Positions 25,213 through 34,065 of a DNA stretch of 64,000 nt are shown piece after piece. Source of the DNA: Ascidiaceihabitans sp029251465 (GTDB lineage: Bacteria; Pseudomonadota; Alphaproteobacteria; Rhodobacterales; Rhodobacteraceae); NCBI RefSeq assembly GCF_042932805.1, contig NZ_CP170633.1, forward strand, positions 2,046,001 through 2,110,000. The letters are read 5' to 3'. Position 1 is the stretch's first letter; every line of letters begins with the position of its first letter. Made by a program: the position numbers and the translations under genes. The notes under the pieces were generated by a model. It ran no database searches. It was not told the origin of the DNA and was given only the letters and a program-made list of their open reading frames with translations.

Positions 25213-26391
25213 TTAGACGGCGTTTTTCAACGCGTCTGCCAGATCGGTGGCTTCCCAGCTGAAACCACCATCGGCCTCTGGGTCGCGACCAAAGTGGCCG
25301 TAGGCCGCGGTGCGCTGATAGATCGGCTTGTTCAGACCCAGCTTGGAACGGATGCCGCGCGGCGTCAGGTCCATGACGGTATCGATGGCTTTTTCGATGG
25401 CCGCGTCGTTCACCTGGCCGGTGCCAAACGTGTCGCAATAGATCGACAACGGGGCCGCAACGCCAATCGCGTACGACAGCTGGATTGTGCATTTCTCGGC
25501 CATGCCGGATGCCACAACGTTCTTTGCCAAATAGCGCGCGGCGTAGGCGGCAGAGCGGTCAACTTTGGTCGGATCTTTGCCTGAAAACGCGCCGCCACCG
25601 TGTGGGGCTGCACCGCCGTAGGTGTCGACGATGATCTTGCGACCGGTCAAACCTGCGTCGCCGTCCGGGCCGCCGATCATAAACTCGCCCGTCGGGTTCA
25701 CGTGCCATTTGGTGTCCGCAGACACCCAGCCTTCGGGCAGCACGTCGCGAATGTAGGGTTCCACCAACTCGCGCACTTCGGCCGAGGTCATCTTTACAAG
25801 ATGCTGCGTGCTCAGAACGATCGAGGACACACCAACCGGCTTGCCGTCTTTGTAGATCACCGACAGCTGGCTTTTTGCGTCAGGACCAAGCTGCGGGCAT
25901 GTGCCGTCTTTGCGCACGTCGGCCAAACGGCGCAGGATCGCGTGGGAATACTGGATCGGGGCCGGCATCAACTGCGCGGTTTCCGTCGTGGCATAGCCAA
26001 ACATGATGCCTTGGTCGCCCGCACCCTCGTCTTTGCCTTCGGCCGCGTCGACGCCTTGGGCGATATGCGCGGATTGTTCGTGCAAAAGGTTGGTGACCTC
26101 GACAGTTTTCCAGTGGAATTTGTCTTGCTCGTAGCCGATGCCTTTGATGCAATCACGGGCGATCTGGTCGATCTTGCCCATGTAATCCTTGAGTTTGTTT
26201 TGATCTGACAGGCCAACTTCGCCGCCGATCACAACACGGTTTGTGGTGGCAAAGGTTTCTGCGGCCACGCGTGCTTCGGGTTCTTCGGACAGAAATGCAT
26301 CCAAAACGGCGTCTGAAATCTGGTCACAGACTTTATCCGGGTGGCCTTCGGAAACGGATTCCGAGGTGAAAGTATAGTTCTGACGGGACAT
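25213..26391 (-). CDS. metK: S-adenosylmethionine synthase
   Basis: It makes SAM from methionine and ATP. The 392-residue protein has the N-terminal GHPDKVCDQISDAVLDAFL, the ATP-binding GAGDQGIMFGYA and the phosphate loop GGAAPHGGGAFSGKDPTKVDRS. The start at 26391 is fixed by the riboswitch just upstream, whose 3' part contains the ribosome binding site. The frame extension to 26481 would run through that RNA element. Expression is expected to fall when SAM or SAH is high. Confidence 0.97.
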   Translation of the reverse strand: MSRQNYTFTSESVSEGHPDKVCDQISDAVLDAFLSEEPEARVAAETFATTNRVVIGGEVGLSDQNKLKDYMGKIDQIARDCIKGIGYEQDKFHWKTVEVTNLLHEQSAHIAQGVDAAEGKDEGAGDQGIMFGYATTETAQLMPAPIQYSHAILRRLADVRKDGTCPQLGPDAKSQLSVIYKDGKPVGVSSIVLSTQHLVKMTSAEVRELVEPYIRDVLPEGWVSADTKWHVNPTGEFMIGGPDGDAGLTGRKIIVDTYGGAAPHGGGAFSGKDPTKVDRSAAYAARYLAKNVVASGMAEKCTIQLSYAIGVAAPLSIYCDTFGTGQVNDAAIEKAIDTVMDLTPRGIRSKLGLNKPIYQRTAAYGHFGRDPEADGGFSWEATDLADALKNAV

Positions 26392-26396
26392 CGTAG

Positions 26397-26441
26397 TGCT
26401 CCATTGAAAAAAATATCGCCACTTCAGGAAGCCGTTGTGGC
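26397..26441 (-). promoter_or_regulatory. SAM/SAH riboswitch in the metK leader
   Basis: On the minus strand the leader reads GCCAC-AACGGCTTCCTGAA-GTGGC: a perfect 5-bp stem around the conserved loop. After an AT-rich linker comes CAATGGAGCA, ending six bases before the ATG. This matches the SAM/SAH riboswitch consensus I remember: the loop CUUCC pairs with GGAG of the 3' element in a pseudoknot, which hides the ribosome binding site when ligand is bound. The class is known from metK leaders of Rhodobacterales. Confidence 0.92.
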
Positions 26442-26477
26442 GCGCTGCATTGGGCCTATCGTTCCAGAGACTCGCGG

Positions 26478-27989
26478 TCAATCTTTGATCTTGTGCGTGC
26501 GTTGCAATCTGGAAAACAGCAACATCAAGACCACAAGTATCAAAAACGCGCCCAGTGGTTTGTCGCCACTCTTGCTGTACAGCGTTGTGCGCCGCGGCTC
26601 GGGCAGCGGTGCGTCGACAAACCCCGCCTCGTTCAGGGGCACGGATGCGATGATCTGCCCGCGCGGACCGATCATTGCGGAAATGCCGGTGTTGGCAGCG
26701 CGCGCCAGTGGCAACCCTTGTTCAATGGCGCGCATCCGGGCTTGGGCCAGATGCTGTTGCGGGCCTGCAAAATCACCGAACCACGCGTCATTGGTGATCT
26801 GGATCAGAAAATTCGGGCGCGCAGGGGCAGCCCCCACATCATGGGCAAATACCGCTTCGTAACAGATCAGCGGCAGGGCGGTGCCCAGCGCACCGAAATC
26901 CAGCAGCTTGGCCCCCTGCCCCCGGCCAAACCCGTCACCAAACATGTCACCGACAAAGTTCAAACCAACCGCGTTGAACGCCGTGCGCAGCGGAATGTAT
27001 TCGCCAAACGGCACCAAATGGTGCTTGTCATAGGTCTGGGTCACGGTGCCAGCGCCGTCCAGAACCACCATCGAATTGACCAGCATGCCATCGTCGCGGG
27101 CCCGTAAAATGCCCAAGGCCACGGTGGTATCACCCCCAGCCTCGCCCACGGCTTGCATCACGTTTTCCGCGTTGTGCAACAGCGTCGGCACCGATGTTTC
27201 CGGCCACAAGACCAGATCAACATCGCCCGCAGCGCGGGTGTAGCCCAGCGACCGGTCCACAAACGACCACGCGGTGTCTGCGGCCCATTTTTCCGTCTGC
27301 GGCGCGTTGGGTTGCACCAATCGCACGGTGTGTCCGGTCAGATCAGGGCGAATATTTCCCAGCGGAATGATCAAGACGACGATCATCGCGGCCCCTGCCC
27401 CGAACCGCAAAACCGGGTGTTTCAACAGCGCGACCAGCGCCGCCAAACCCAGCACAAACATCGCACCATGCGGACCAACCAGCGACAGCGCCTGACCGAT
27501 CCACAGATCCACCAAGGCTTGGGGTGGGGTCGCCCAGGGAAAGCCCGTGAACACATAGGCGCGCAGCATTTCCACCAGCGTCCACGTGATCGCCAAGGCC
27601 CATGTGCACCGCAAAATCCGCGCCATCCAAAACGCCAGCGCCCAGAACAGCGCCATGCCAGCGGCCATAAAAACCAGCCCGAACGGGGCCATCCAAACGG
27701 TGCTGGGGTCCACCTGAAACGGCGAAATGATCCAGCTTAGCGTTATCGCAAAATAGGCAAAGCCCATCAACCAACCGCTGCGGGCGGCAAACCACGCACT
27801 GCGATCCGCACGCAGGCCAGCCGCATGTTGGGTCATGCCGACAAACATCATCGCAAAGAGGCAGGGCACGAACCCGAAAGGTTCCTGGGCCAACGCCCCG
27901 ATCCCGCCGAACGCCAACATCAAGGCAGCGGTCTGCCACGGCGACATCTTTGACACCCGCAAGACATCGTCAAAGCGGGTTTGTGTCAT
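26478..27989 (-). CDS. lnt: apolipoprotein N-acyltransferase
   Basis: It adds the third acyl chain to lipoproteins in the inner membrane. The 503-residue protein has about six N-terminal transmembrane helices (residues 18-210), then a nitrilase domain with the catalytic triad Glu in LWPETSVPT (about residue 262), Lys in KHHLVPFGEY (about 325) and Cys in LICYEAVF (about 376), and a last helix near 480-498. It overlaps corC by four bases. With corC, ybeY and phoH it forms the conserved corC-lnt cluster. Confidence 0.95.
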   Translation of the reverse strand: MTQTRFDDVLRVSKMSPWQTAALMLAFGGIGALAQEPFGFVPCLFAMMFVGMTQHAAGLRADRSAWFAARSGWLMGFAYFAITLSWIISPFQVDPSTVWMAPFGLVFMAAGMALFWALAFWMARILRCTWALAITWTLVEMLRAYVFTGFPWATPPQALVDLWIGQALSLVGPHGAMFVLGLAALVALLKHPVLRFGAGAAMIVVLIIPLGNIRPDLTGHTVRLVQPNAPQTEKWAADTAWSFVDRSLGYTRAAGDVDLVLWPETSVPTLLHNAENVMQAVGEAGGDTTVALGILRARDDGMLVNSMVVLDGAGTVTQTYDKHHLVPFGEYIPLRTAFNAVGLNFVGDMFGDGFGRGQGAKLLDFGALGTALPLICYEAVFAHDVGAAPARPNFLIQITNDAWFGDFAGPQQHLAQARMRAIEQGLPLARAANTGISAMIGPRGQIIASVPLNEAGFVDAPLPEPRRTTLYSKSGDKPLGAFLILVVLMLLFSRLQRTHKIKD

Positions 27990-28927
27990 GATCCCAAGCG
28001 TACGCGCAGCCGTTTGATGCGGCGCGGGTCGGCATCGATCACCTCGAATTCGGGGCCATCGGGATGCGGCACAACTTCGCCGCGCGCCGGCACACGGCCT
28101 GCCAGCATAAACACCAGCCCCCCCAGCGTGTCGATCTCTTCTTCGTCCACGTCCTCGTGGTCGGTCAGCGACATGCCGATCTCGGCCTCAAAATCATCGA
28201 GCGGGGTTTTGGACACAGCCAGATAACAGCCCGACGGTTCGATGCTCCAATAGGTGCCCTCGTCCACGTCGTGTTCGTCTTCGATTTCGCCGATGACCTG
28301 TTCGATCAGATCCTCGATCGTGGCCAAACCGTCAACGCCGCCATATTCATCAATGACCAAGGCCATGTGGCGCCGCTCGGCCTGCATTTTCGTCAGCAAC
28401 ACCCCGATGGTCATCGAAGGCGGCACAAACAACAGCGGGCGCAGCATCGCGGTCAGATCGAAATCCGGACCACCGCCGTTAAAGCCGTGCGTGAGCGCGA
28501 AATCCTTGAGGTGGATAAAGCCGATGGGCGTGTCCAGCGTGCCGTCATAGACCGGCAATCGGGTCAGACCGGATTCCTTGAACACCGCCACCAGTTGGTC
28601 CTTGGAGGTCGTCTGGGCCACCGCCCGAATATCAGCCTTGGGGATGGCGACGTCTTCGACCCGCATCCGGCTCAGGTTGATCATGCCGTGCCCGTTTTTG
28701 GACGACCCGTGTTTGGGGGCCGGCGATTTGGGTTCATCCAAGGCCGGCTCGCCCACATCCGTGGGACTAAGCGCACCAATGACGCGCGCCAAAAATCCGC
28801 CGGTCTTTTCGGGGGCAATCGTGTCTGGAACCACCTGAGGCATGTCCTCTTGGTTCACTTTTACCGTCTCACTATCTGGCTGCGCGCGTTGCGCTGCGTC
28901 AGACGATCCGTCTATGCTGTCGCCCAT
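27986..28927 (-). CDS. corC: CorC/HlyC-type CBS-domain protein
   Basis: A soluble 313-residue protein with paired CBS domains (about residues 85-205, including ALVIDEYGGVDGLATIEDLIEQVIGEIEDEHD) and a C-terminal CorC_HlyC transporter-associated domain (about 220-310). It lacks the membrane DUF21 domain, as expected for CorC, which modulates Mg/Co efflux. The ATG at 28927 before GDSIDGSSDA is preferred. A GTG at 28966, overlapping the ybeY stop, is the alternative and adds 13 residues. Confidence 0.88.
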   Translation of the reverse strand: MGDSIDGSSDAAQRAQPDSETVKVNQEDMPQVVPDTIAPEKTGGFLARVIGALSPTDVGEPALDEPKSPAPKHGSSKNGHGMINLSRMRVEDVAIPKADIRAVAQTTSKDQLVAVFKESGLTRLPVYDGTLDTPIGFIHLKDFALTHGFNGGGPDFDLTAMLRPLLFVPPSMTIGVLLTKMQAERRHMALVIDEYGGVDGLATIEDLIEQVIGEIEDEHDVDEGTYWSIEPSGCYLAVSKTPLDDFEAEIGMSLTDHEDVDEEEIDTLGGLVFMLAGRVPARGEVVPHPDGPEFEVIDADPRRIKRLRVRLGS

Positions 28928-28962
28928 TGGGTCCTGTTCCGTTGTGGCACACATCGTGCCGA

Positions 28963-29457
28963 TCACACCCTATATGGGTCATCTATGCCCATTTTGCCAA
29001 GTATCTGCACCTCAATGACTTCCATCAACGTGGCATCTTGGTCACGTATATGGTCATAGCCTAGCAAATGTAGAACCCCGTGGATGATTAAATGTGTGAC
29101 ATGATCGCCCATGGGTTTGCCCGCATCTGCCGCCTCGCGCGCGCAAGTGTCATAGCTGATGGCGATATCGCCCAGCTCTAGACTGCCGTCAAAGTCGGGG
29201 GTCGGTGCGCACGGCGTGTCGCCTGCGTCCTCAGCGGCCAGATCTTCTGCGGGCCAACTCAGCACATTTGTCGCTGTCGGTTTATCGCGAAAATCCGCGT
29301 TCAGTTCAGTGATGCGCACGTCATCACAGCCCAAAAGCGCCACCTCGGCCCCTGAAATTGCCAGATGCGCCAGACACGCCTGCGCAGCCGTTTGCGCCAA
29401 AGCGTCAAGGCCCGCGTCCTGCCAACGCGCATCTTCGGTCACGACATCAACGATCAT
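28963..29457 (-). CDS. ybeY: endoribonuclease YbeY (rRNA maturation factor)
   Basis: A 164-residue zinc-dependent RNase needed for 16S rRNA 3'-end processing and ribosome quality control. The metal site HGVLHLLGYDH (HxxxHxxxxxH) lies near residues 126-136, preceded by HLIIH. The N-terminal VNVVTEDARW-like strand and the NADFRDKPTATNVLSWP block are typical. Its start overlaps the phoH stop by four bases. Confidence 0.95.
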   Translation of the reverse strand: MIVDVVTEDARWQDAGLDALAQTAAQACLAHLAISGAEVALLGCDDVRITELNADFRDKPTATNVLSWPAEDLAAEDAGDTPCAPTPDFDGSLELGDIAISYDTCAREAADAGKPMGDHVTHLIIHGVLHLLGYDHIRDQDATLMEVIEVQILGKMGIDDPYRV

Positions 29458-30509
29458 CTGACGGGGTCATCTGCCTCGTAGGCCTCGATGATTTTAGCGA
29501 CCAGCGGATGGCGCACGACGTCTTTTGAGGTGAAATAGTTGAAACTGATCTTGGGGATCGCATTCAGCAATCTTTCTGCATCCGCAAGGCCCGAGGGCAC
29601 ACCGCGCGGCAAATCGATCTGCGTGCGGTCACCGGTAATGACCATGCGTGACCCTTCGCCCAGACGGGTCAGGAACATCTTCATCTGCATGGTGGTCGCG
29701 TTCTGCGCCTCGTCCAAAACCACATAGGCATTGGCCAAGGTCCGCCCGCGCATAAAGGCTAAGGGCGCGATTTCAATCACTTTTTCCTCGCGCAGCTTTG
29801 CCAGCTGTTTGCCCGGCAGGAAATCATTCAGCGCGTCATACAAAGGCTGCATGTAAGGATCGACCTTGTCCTCCATCGCGCCGGGCAAGAACCCCAAACG
29901 CTCGCCCGCCTCGACCGCAGGACGGCTGAGGATGATCTTGTCCACGTGCCCGCCAAGGAACATGTTCACCCCCACAGCGACCGCCAGATAGGTTTTGCCG
30001 GTGCCCGCAGGACCAATGCCAAAGGCGAGTTCATTGTTGAACAACGACTGAACATAGGCCTTTTGCGCATCGGTGCGCGGTTCTACCAGCTTTTTGCGGG
30101 TCTTGATTTCGATGCGATTGCCGACGGGCATTTCCATCTGGTCACCGGCACGCACGCCTGTGCCCTTGCTCGAGTCAGGCAGCACCGAATCCATGCGCAA
30201 TTCGCGGTCCACGTCAGCAGGTTCCACATCGCGGCCCATCTCGCGGCGCTCGTATAATGCGCCCAGCACTTCGATGGCACGGGTTTGTGCGCCCGCCTCG
30301 CCCAAGACCGACACGACATTGCCGCGGCGCACGATCTGCACGCCCAACGCGGTTTCAATCGCCGTCAGGTTGCGGTCATATTCGCCGCAAACATCAATTA
30401 ACAAACGGTTTTCAGGGAATTCAACGCGCGCCTCGGGGGGCACGTCAGTGGCGGTGGTCTGGTCGATTGTGGGGTCGATGGTGTGGGGCAATCCGCACTC
30501 CTCATTCAC
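29454..30509 (-). CDS. phoH: PhoH-family ATPase (YbeZ-like)
   Basis: A 351-residue P-loop protein that usually partners YbeY. Walker A is GPAGTGKTYL near residues 166-175 and Walker B is VVLDEAQNA near 260-268. An N-terminal KH-like region (residues 30-95) precedes them. The GTG at 30509 lacks a clear ribosome binding site, while GAGGAG six bases ahead of an in-frame TTG at 30491 suggests the real start may be six codons later. Confidence 0.93.
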   Translation of the reverse strand: MNEECGLPHTIDPTIDQTTATDVPPEARVEFPENRLLIDVCGEYDRNLTAIETALGVQIVRRGNVVSVLGEAGAQTRAIEVLGALYERREMGRDVEPADVDRELRMDSVLPDSSKGTGVRAGDQMEMPVGNRIEIKTRKKLVEPRTDAQKAYVQSLFNNELAFGIGPAGTGKTYLAVAVGVNMFLGGHVDKIILSRPAVEAGERLGFLPGAMEDKVDPYMQPLYDALNDFLPGKQLAKLREEKVIEIAPLAFMRGRTLANAYVVLDEAQNATTMQMKMFLTRLGEGSRMVITGDRTQIDLPRGVPSGLADAERLLNAIPKISFNYFTSKDVVRHPLVAKIIEAYEADDPVR

Positions 30510-30541
30510 AAAGTTGAAGTCATGTCTTTACTGTAGCAACG

Positions 30542-30571
30542 AAAAAGGCCGAAGCAACAACTGCTCCGGCC
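30542..30571 (-). terminator. intrinsic terminator after the lipoprotein gene
   Basis: On the minus strand GGCCGGAGCA pairs with TGCTTCGGCC (one internal mismatch) around a short loop, followed by TTTTT. It ends the OmpA-like/lipoprotein operon before phoH. Confidence 0.8.
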
Positions 30572-30597
30572 CATATATGCGCAGCGTGACCGCAATC

Positions 30598-30909
30598 CTA
30601 GAGTGGATCGTTAATGGTCGAGCCGCCTTTGTATGCACCAGTCGCCGTATTTGGCGGTGCAACACCTGAACACACAGGCTTGCCGTATTGGTCAAGACGT
30701 TGGGACAGATAGCCCTCGATCCCGTCATCGATGATCCAGTGGTCACAGCCATTTGGATCAACCCAAACACCGGCAACCAATTGGCTTAGATGCTTTTTCT
30801 TAAAACCGTAGTCGATGGTTTTGTTGGTTTTCACCTTGCCGAACCCGCCTTCGCCGCAGGCTGTCAAAGCCAACGCCGAGGCCAGAAGAGATGCTGTCAA
30901 AAGTTTCAT
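30598..30909 (-). CDS. small lipoprotein with a WxDPxGC cysteine module
   Basis: The 103-residue product has a lipoprotein signal with the lipobox LTAC (Cys18). The mature part carries a module that recurs in the upstream OmpA-like protein: W-x-D-P-x-G-C-x-H-W-x-x-D-D-G-x-E-G and a second cysteine about 20 residues later (KPVC), probably a disulfide pair. It follows the OmpA-like gene by 12 bases. GGGGAAGAG precedes the ATG. No function is known; the shared module suggests that the two outer-membrane proteins work together or bind the same partner. Confidence 0.8.
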   Translation of the reverse strand: MKLLTASLLASALALTACGEGGFGKVKTNKTIDYGFKKKHLSQLVAGVWVDPNGCDHWIIDDGIEGYLSQRLDQYGKPVCSGVAPPNTATGAYKGGSTINDPL

Positions 30910-30921
30910 GTGTCTCTTCCC

Positions 30922-31512
30922 CTATCGAATGCAGATGATTTCAACGCGGCGGTTTTTAGCCATGCCACCCGCTGTTTTGTTAGACGCCGCCGGCAGGCGT
31001 TCGCCGTAGCCACGGACGTCCGCGATGCGTGCGCCTGAAGATTGTGCAATGCGTGCAACAGATGCGGCACGGTTATACGACAATTTCATGTTGTACTCGT
31101 CAGAGGCACGCGCGTCGGTGTGACCTGTGATGATGTAGCTGGTCGCGTTTGCCGACTGAAAGAAGCTGGCCAAACGTTCGCGCCCTTGAGCGTGAATTTT
31201 CGAGCTGTTGGTCGAGAAAAACTGGTCAGAGTTCATCACACCGCACACGTTACCCCGGCGGCAGACCGGAATGCCCTGGCGGTTGGTGTGGGGCGACATA
31301 AAGCCCTCGTAGCCATCGTCCATAACCCAGTGCTCGCAGCCATCGGGATCGATCCAGATGGTTGGAATGTATGTTTCGTTTGTCTTGCTTCGAAGTCCGC
31401 CGAATAAGCCTTCTTGTGCGCTCGCGGCAGACGCCACCAGTGACAATGCGACCGCAGCAGCAGCGGTGCCAGCCATAACGCTGCGCAATGCATTAGAGAT
31501 CTTGTGTCCCAC
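30922..31512 (-). CDS. OmpA-family protein with an N-terminal WxDPxGC module
   Basis: A 196-residue protein: Sec signal peptide to about residue 32 (ASAASAQ), then the same cysteine module as the following lipoprotein (residues about 50-88), then a C-terminal OmpA peptidoglycan-binding domain (about 95-196) with ITGHTDARASDEYN and LSYNRAASVARIA as the diaminopimelate-binding motifs and the ending NRRVEI. There is no beta barrel, so it is a periplasmic wall-binding protein. Start codon GTG, with AAGGA upstream. Confidence 0.85.
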   Translation of the reverse strand: MGHKISNALRSVMAGTAAAAVALSLVASAASAQEGLFGGLRSKTNETYIPTIWIDPDGCEHWVMDDGYEGFMSPHTNRQGIPVCRRGNVCGVMNSDQFFSTNSSKIHAQGRERLASFFQSANATSYIITGHTDARASDEYNMKLSYNRAASVARIAQSSGARIADVRGYGERLPAASNKTAGGMAKNRRVEIICIR

Positions 31513-31682
31513 AGCCCTGTTCCTTTTTCTTGTTCCCCCACGAAAGCCGCTTAGCCGTAAACCTGGCTGACCTCTTCCGCACTAATTCCACAAGACTAGG
31601 TAATAAAGTGAAGACTGTGAACCCGGATTCACCAGATATTGTGGTTAATTCTACGGCACTTACCAAAGAATTAGGCGTTTTT

Positions 31683-31713
31683 AATAAAATTAGGGGCGCT
31701 TGTTTGCCCCTAG
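31683..31713 (-). terminator. intrinsic terminator after miaB
   Basis: On the minus strand AGGGGC pairs with GCCCCT around an 8-base loop and is followed by AATTTTATT. It lies just beyond the miaB stop codon. Confidence 0.65.
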
Positions 31714-31721
31714 GTCAAGAT

Positions 31722-33044
31722 TCACACAACTTCGCCGCGCAAGGAATTGGTTTTGGCTTCAACGATTCTTACCTGTGCGATATCACCTTTGGCGATACCC
31801 GTGACATCGGCATGCACGGCATGCAGGTATTCGGACTTGCCGATCATCTGCCCCGGTTCGCGCCCGGCTTTTTCAAACAAAACGCTCACGGTGCGGCCGA
31901 CCATGCTTTCCTGAATTTCGCGCTGGTCGGATGTGATCTGCGCCTGCAAGCGCTGCAATCTTTCGTCCGCCTCGGCCGCGTCCACTTGCGCGCGTTCGGC
32001 CGCAGGTGTGCCCGGTCGTGTCGAATATTTGAACGAATAGGCGTAGCCGTATTTGACCTCTTTGACCAAATCCAACGTCGCCTGAAAATCAGCCTCGGTT
32101 TCCTCGGGGAAACCTACGATAAAGTCACCGGACATCAGAATGTCAGGGCGGGCTTCGCGAATACGCTCGATCACTTTCAGATAGCTCTCGACCGTGTGGC
32201 TGCGGTTCATCCGTTTCAAAATCCGGTCACTGCCCGACTGCACTGGCAGGTGCAAATACGGCATCAGTTTGGAACAGGTGCCATGCGCCTCGATCAGCTC
32301 GTCCGTCATGTCGTTGGGGTGGGACGTGGTGAACCGAATGCGCTCCAACCCGTCAACCTTGTCGAGGTCCCAGATCAGTTTCGCCAGCGTGCTTTCGTCG
32401 CCATTGGCCCCAAGCCCGTGATAAGCATTCACATTCTGGCCCAAAAGGGTGATCTCGCGCACGCCGCGTTCCACAAGATTGCGCGCCTCATCCAGAATAC
32501 GCGACACCGGGCGGCTGACCTCGGCACCGCGCGTGTAGGGCACGACACAAAAGGCGCAAAACTTGTCACAGCCTTCTTGAACCGTCAAAAACGCGGTTGG
32601 GCCACGCGCCGCTTTGGGCCGCGATTTCAGCTTTTCAAACTTGTCTTCTTCGGGGAAATCCGTGTCGAGCGCAGTACCGCCGCCGCGCACCTTTGCCTCC
32701 ATTTCAGGAAGACGGTGGTACGATTGCGGGCCCACAACCAGATCAACAGCAGGCTGGCGGCGCATGATTTCAGCGCCCTCGGCTTGGGCCACACAACCCG
32801 CCACACCGATTTTCAAATTCGGATTGTCGACCTTTAGCGCTTTAAAACGCCCCAGCTCGGAATACACTTTCTCCGCCGCTTTTTCGCGAATATGGCAGGT
32901 GTTCATCAGGATCATGTCGGCATCCGCCGGCGTGTTCGTTTCGACATAGCCCTGCCCGCCCAGCGCTTCGGCCATGCGTTCGCTGTCATAGACATTCATC
33001 TGGCAGCCGTAGGTTTTGATGAAAAGCTTTTTAGGAGCCGTCAT
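31722..33044 (-). CDS. miaB: tRNA-2-methylthio-N6-dimethylallyladenosine synthase
   Basis: A radical-SAM methylthiotransferase (440 aa) that modifies A37 of tRNA. The N-terminal domain has its three cluster cysteines (KTYGCQMN, NTCHIREKA, GCVAQ), the radical-SAM core has CDKFCAFC near residues 150-157, and a TRAM domain closes the protein (about residues 370-435). The ATG at 33044 is chosen; the frame continues to 33122 with unrelated residues. It lies upstream of the OmpA-like gene, in the same direction as phoH. Confidence 0.96.
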   Translation of the reverse strand: MTAPKKLFIKTYGCQMNVYDSERMAEALGGQGYVETNTPADADMILMNTCHIREKAAEKVYSELGRFKALKVDNPNLKIGVAGCVAQAEGAEIMRRQPAVDLVVGPQSYHRLPEMEAKVRGGGTALDTDFPEEDKFEKLKSRPKAARGPTAFLTVQEGCDKFCAFCVVPYTRGAEVSRPVSRILDEARNLVERGVREITLLGQNVNAYHGLGANGDESTLAKLIWDLDKVDGLERIRFTTSHPNDMTDELIEAHGTCSKLMPYLHLPVQSGSDRILKRMNRSHTVESYLKVIERIREARPDILMSGDFIVGFPEETEADFQATLDLVKEVKYGYAYSFKYSTRPGTPAAERAQVDAAEADERLQRLQAQITSDQREIQESMVGRTVSVLFEKAGREPGQMIGKSEYLHAVHADVTGIAKGDIAQVRIVEAKTNSLRGEVV

Positions 33045-33165
33045 TGCAATGATCCAAGGTGGTTGGGACAGGAGAGTGATAAAAAAGGGCTGTAACAGCC
33101 TGAGGTGGTGCTTGCAATGCACGTCAAATTAACCGATTCTGCCCGACAAAACCGACCAAAGGGCG

Positions 33166-34038
33166 ATGATGCAGTACGATAATGTCCAAACATTCCTCAA
33201 AGACGGGGCAAGCGCGCTGGCCAAAGGGCCGGTTTGCATTGTGCTGGTCGAGGATAGCGTCGAGGTGTCGACCACTTTGCGCCATCACCAGCAGGCCGGA
33301 TTCGCCACTGTGGTGGTGTTTATGCCCAAACAGTTTGACCTGCCCCGCGATCTTCAGGAAAGCGTGCACCGGATCGATTACACCGTGGGTCTGGACGGCG
33401 CGATGGAAGACGCGGTGAACCACGTGATCGCCGCCGCCCCGGGCGTGTGGATGTATTATTGCTTTAACGCGGAATATCTGTTTCATCCGTTCTGCGAGAC
33501 CCGCAGCGTTGGCGAAATGCTGTCGTTTCACACCGAAGAACGGCGTGACGCGATGCTGACCTATGTGGTCGATCTGTACTCGGACGATCTGGGGCGCAAT
33601 CCCGACGCCGTGTCGCTGGATCACGCGCATCTTGATCGCTCGGGTTACTATGCCCTCGCACGGCCTGACGTGGCCAATCACAACCACCCCAAAGAACGCC
33701 AGCTGGATTTCTTTGGCGGATTGCGCTGGCGCTACGAAGAACACATTCCCGCGCTGCGCCGCAAAATCGACCGGATCGCGTTGTTCAAAGCCAAAGCCGG
33801 GCTGGAATTGCGCGCCGACCACACGTTCAATGACGAAGAATACAACACCTACGCCTGCCCTTGGCATCACAACATTACCGTCGCGATCTGTTCATTCCGC
33901 ACTGCCAAAGCGCTGAAACAAAATCCCGGCAGCACCTTTGATATCGAGACTTTCAAATGGCACAACTCTGCCGCCTTTGAATGGCACTCGCGCCAATTAC
34001 TGGATCTGGGCCTGATGGAACCGGGGCAGTGGTTTTAA
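33166..34038 (+). CDS. uncharacterised protein with a glycosyltransferase-like N-terminus
   Basis: A 290-residue soluble protein. Residues 22-55 (VCIVLVEDSVEVSTTLRHH then GFATVVVFMP) recall the start of GT-A glycosyltransferases that begin with a nucleotide-binding strand and a helix toward the acceptor. No clear DxD follows; DLY-SDD near 131-136 is the nearest candidate. The C-terminal third is rich in His, Trp and Tyr. It lies next to a broken sulfotransferase gene, which would fit a former surface-glycan pair, but that is inference. Confidence 0.55.
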   Translation: MMQYDNVQTFLKDGASALAKGPVCIVLVEDSVEVSTTLRHHQQAGFATVVVFMPKQFDLPRDLQESVHRIDYTVGLDGAMEDAVNHVIAAAPGVWMYYCFNAEYLFHPFCETRSVGEMLSFHTEERRDAMLTYVVDLYSDDLGRNPDAVSLDHAHLDRSGYYALARPDVANHNHPKERQLDFFGGLRWRYEEHIPALRRKIDRIALFKAKAGLELRADHTFNDEEYNTYACPWHHNITVAICSFRTAKALKQNPGSTFDIETFKWHNSAAFEWHSRQLLDLGLMEPGQWF

Positions 34039-34065
34039 TCGCGTCCCAAGTTTTTCGTACAAAAC

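Noticed and set aside
31530..32837. A 435-codon open frame on the plus strand
   Set aside because: It lies opposite miaB, which shows all family motifs; the plus-strand translation has a His/Arg/Phe-rich composition typical of an antisense shadow in GC-rich DNA.
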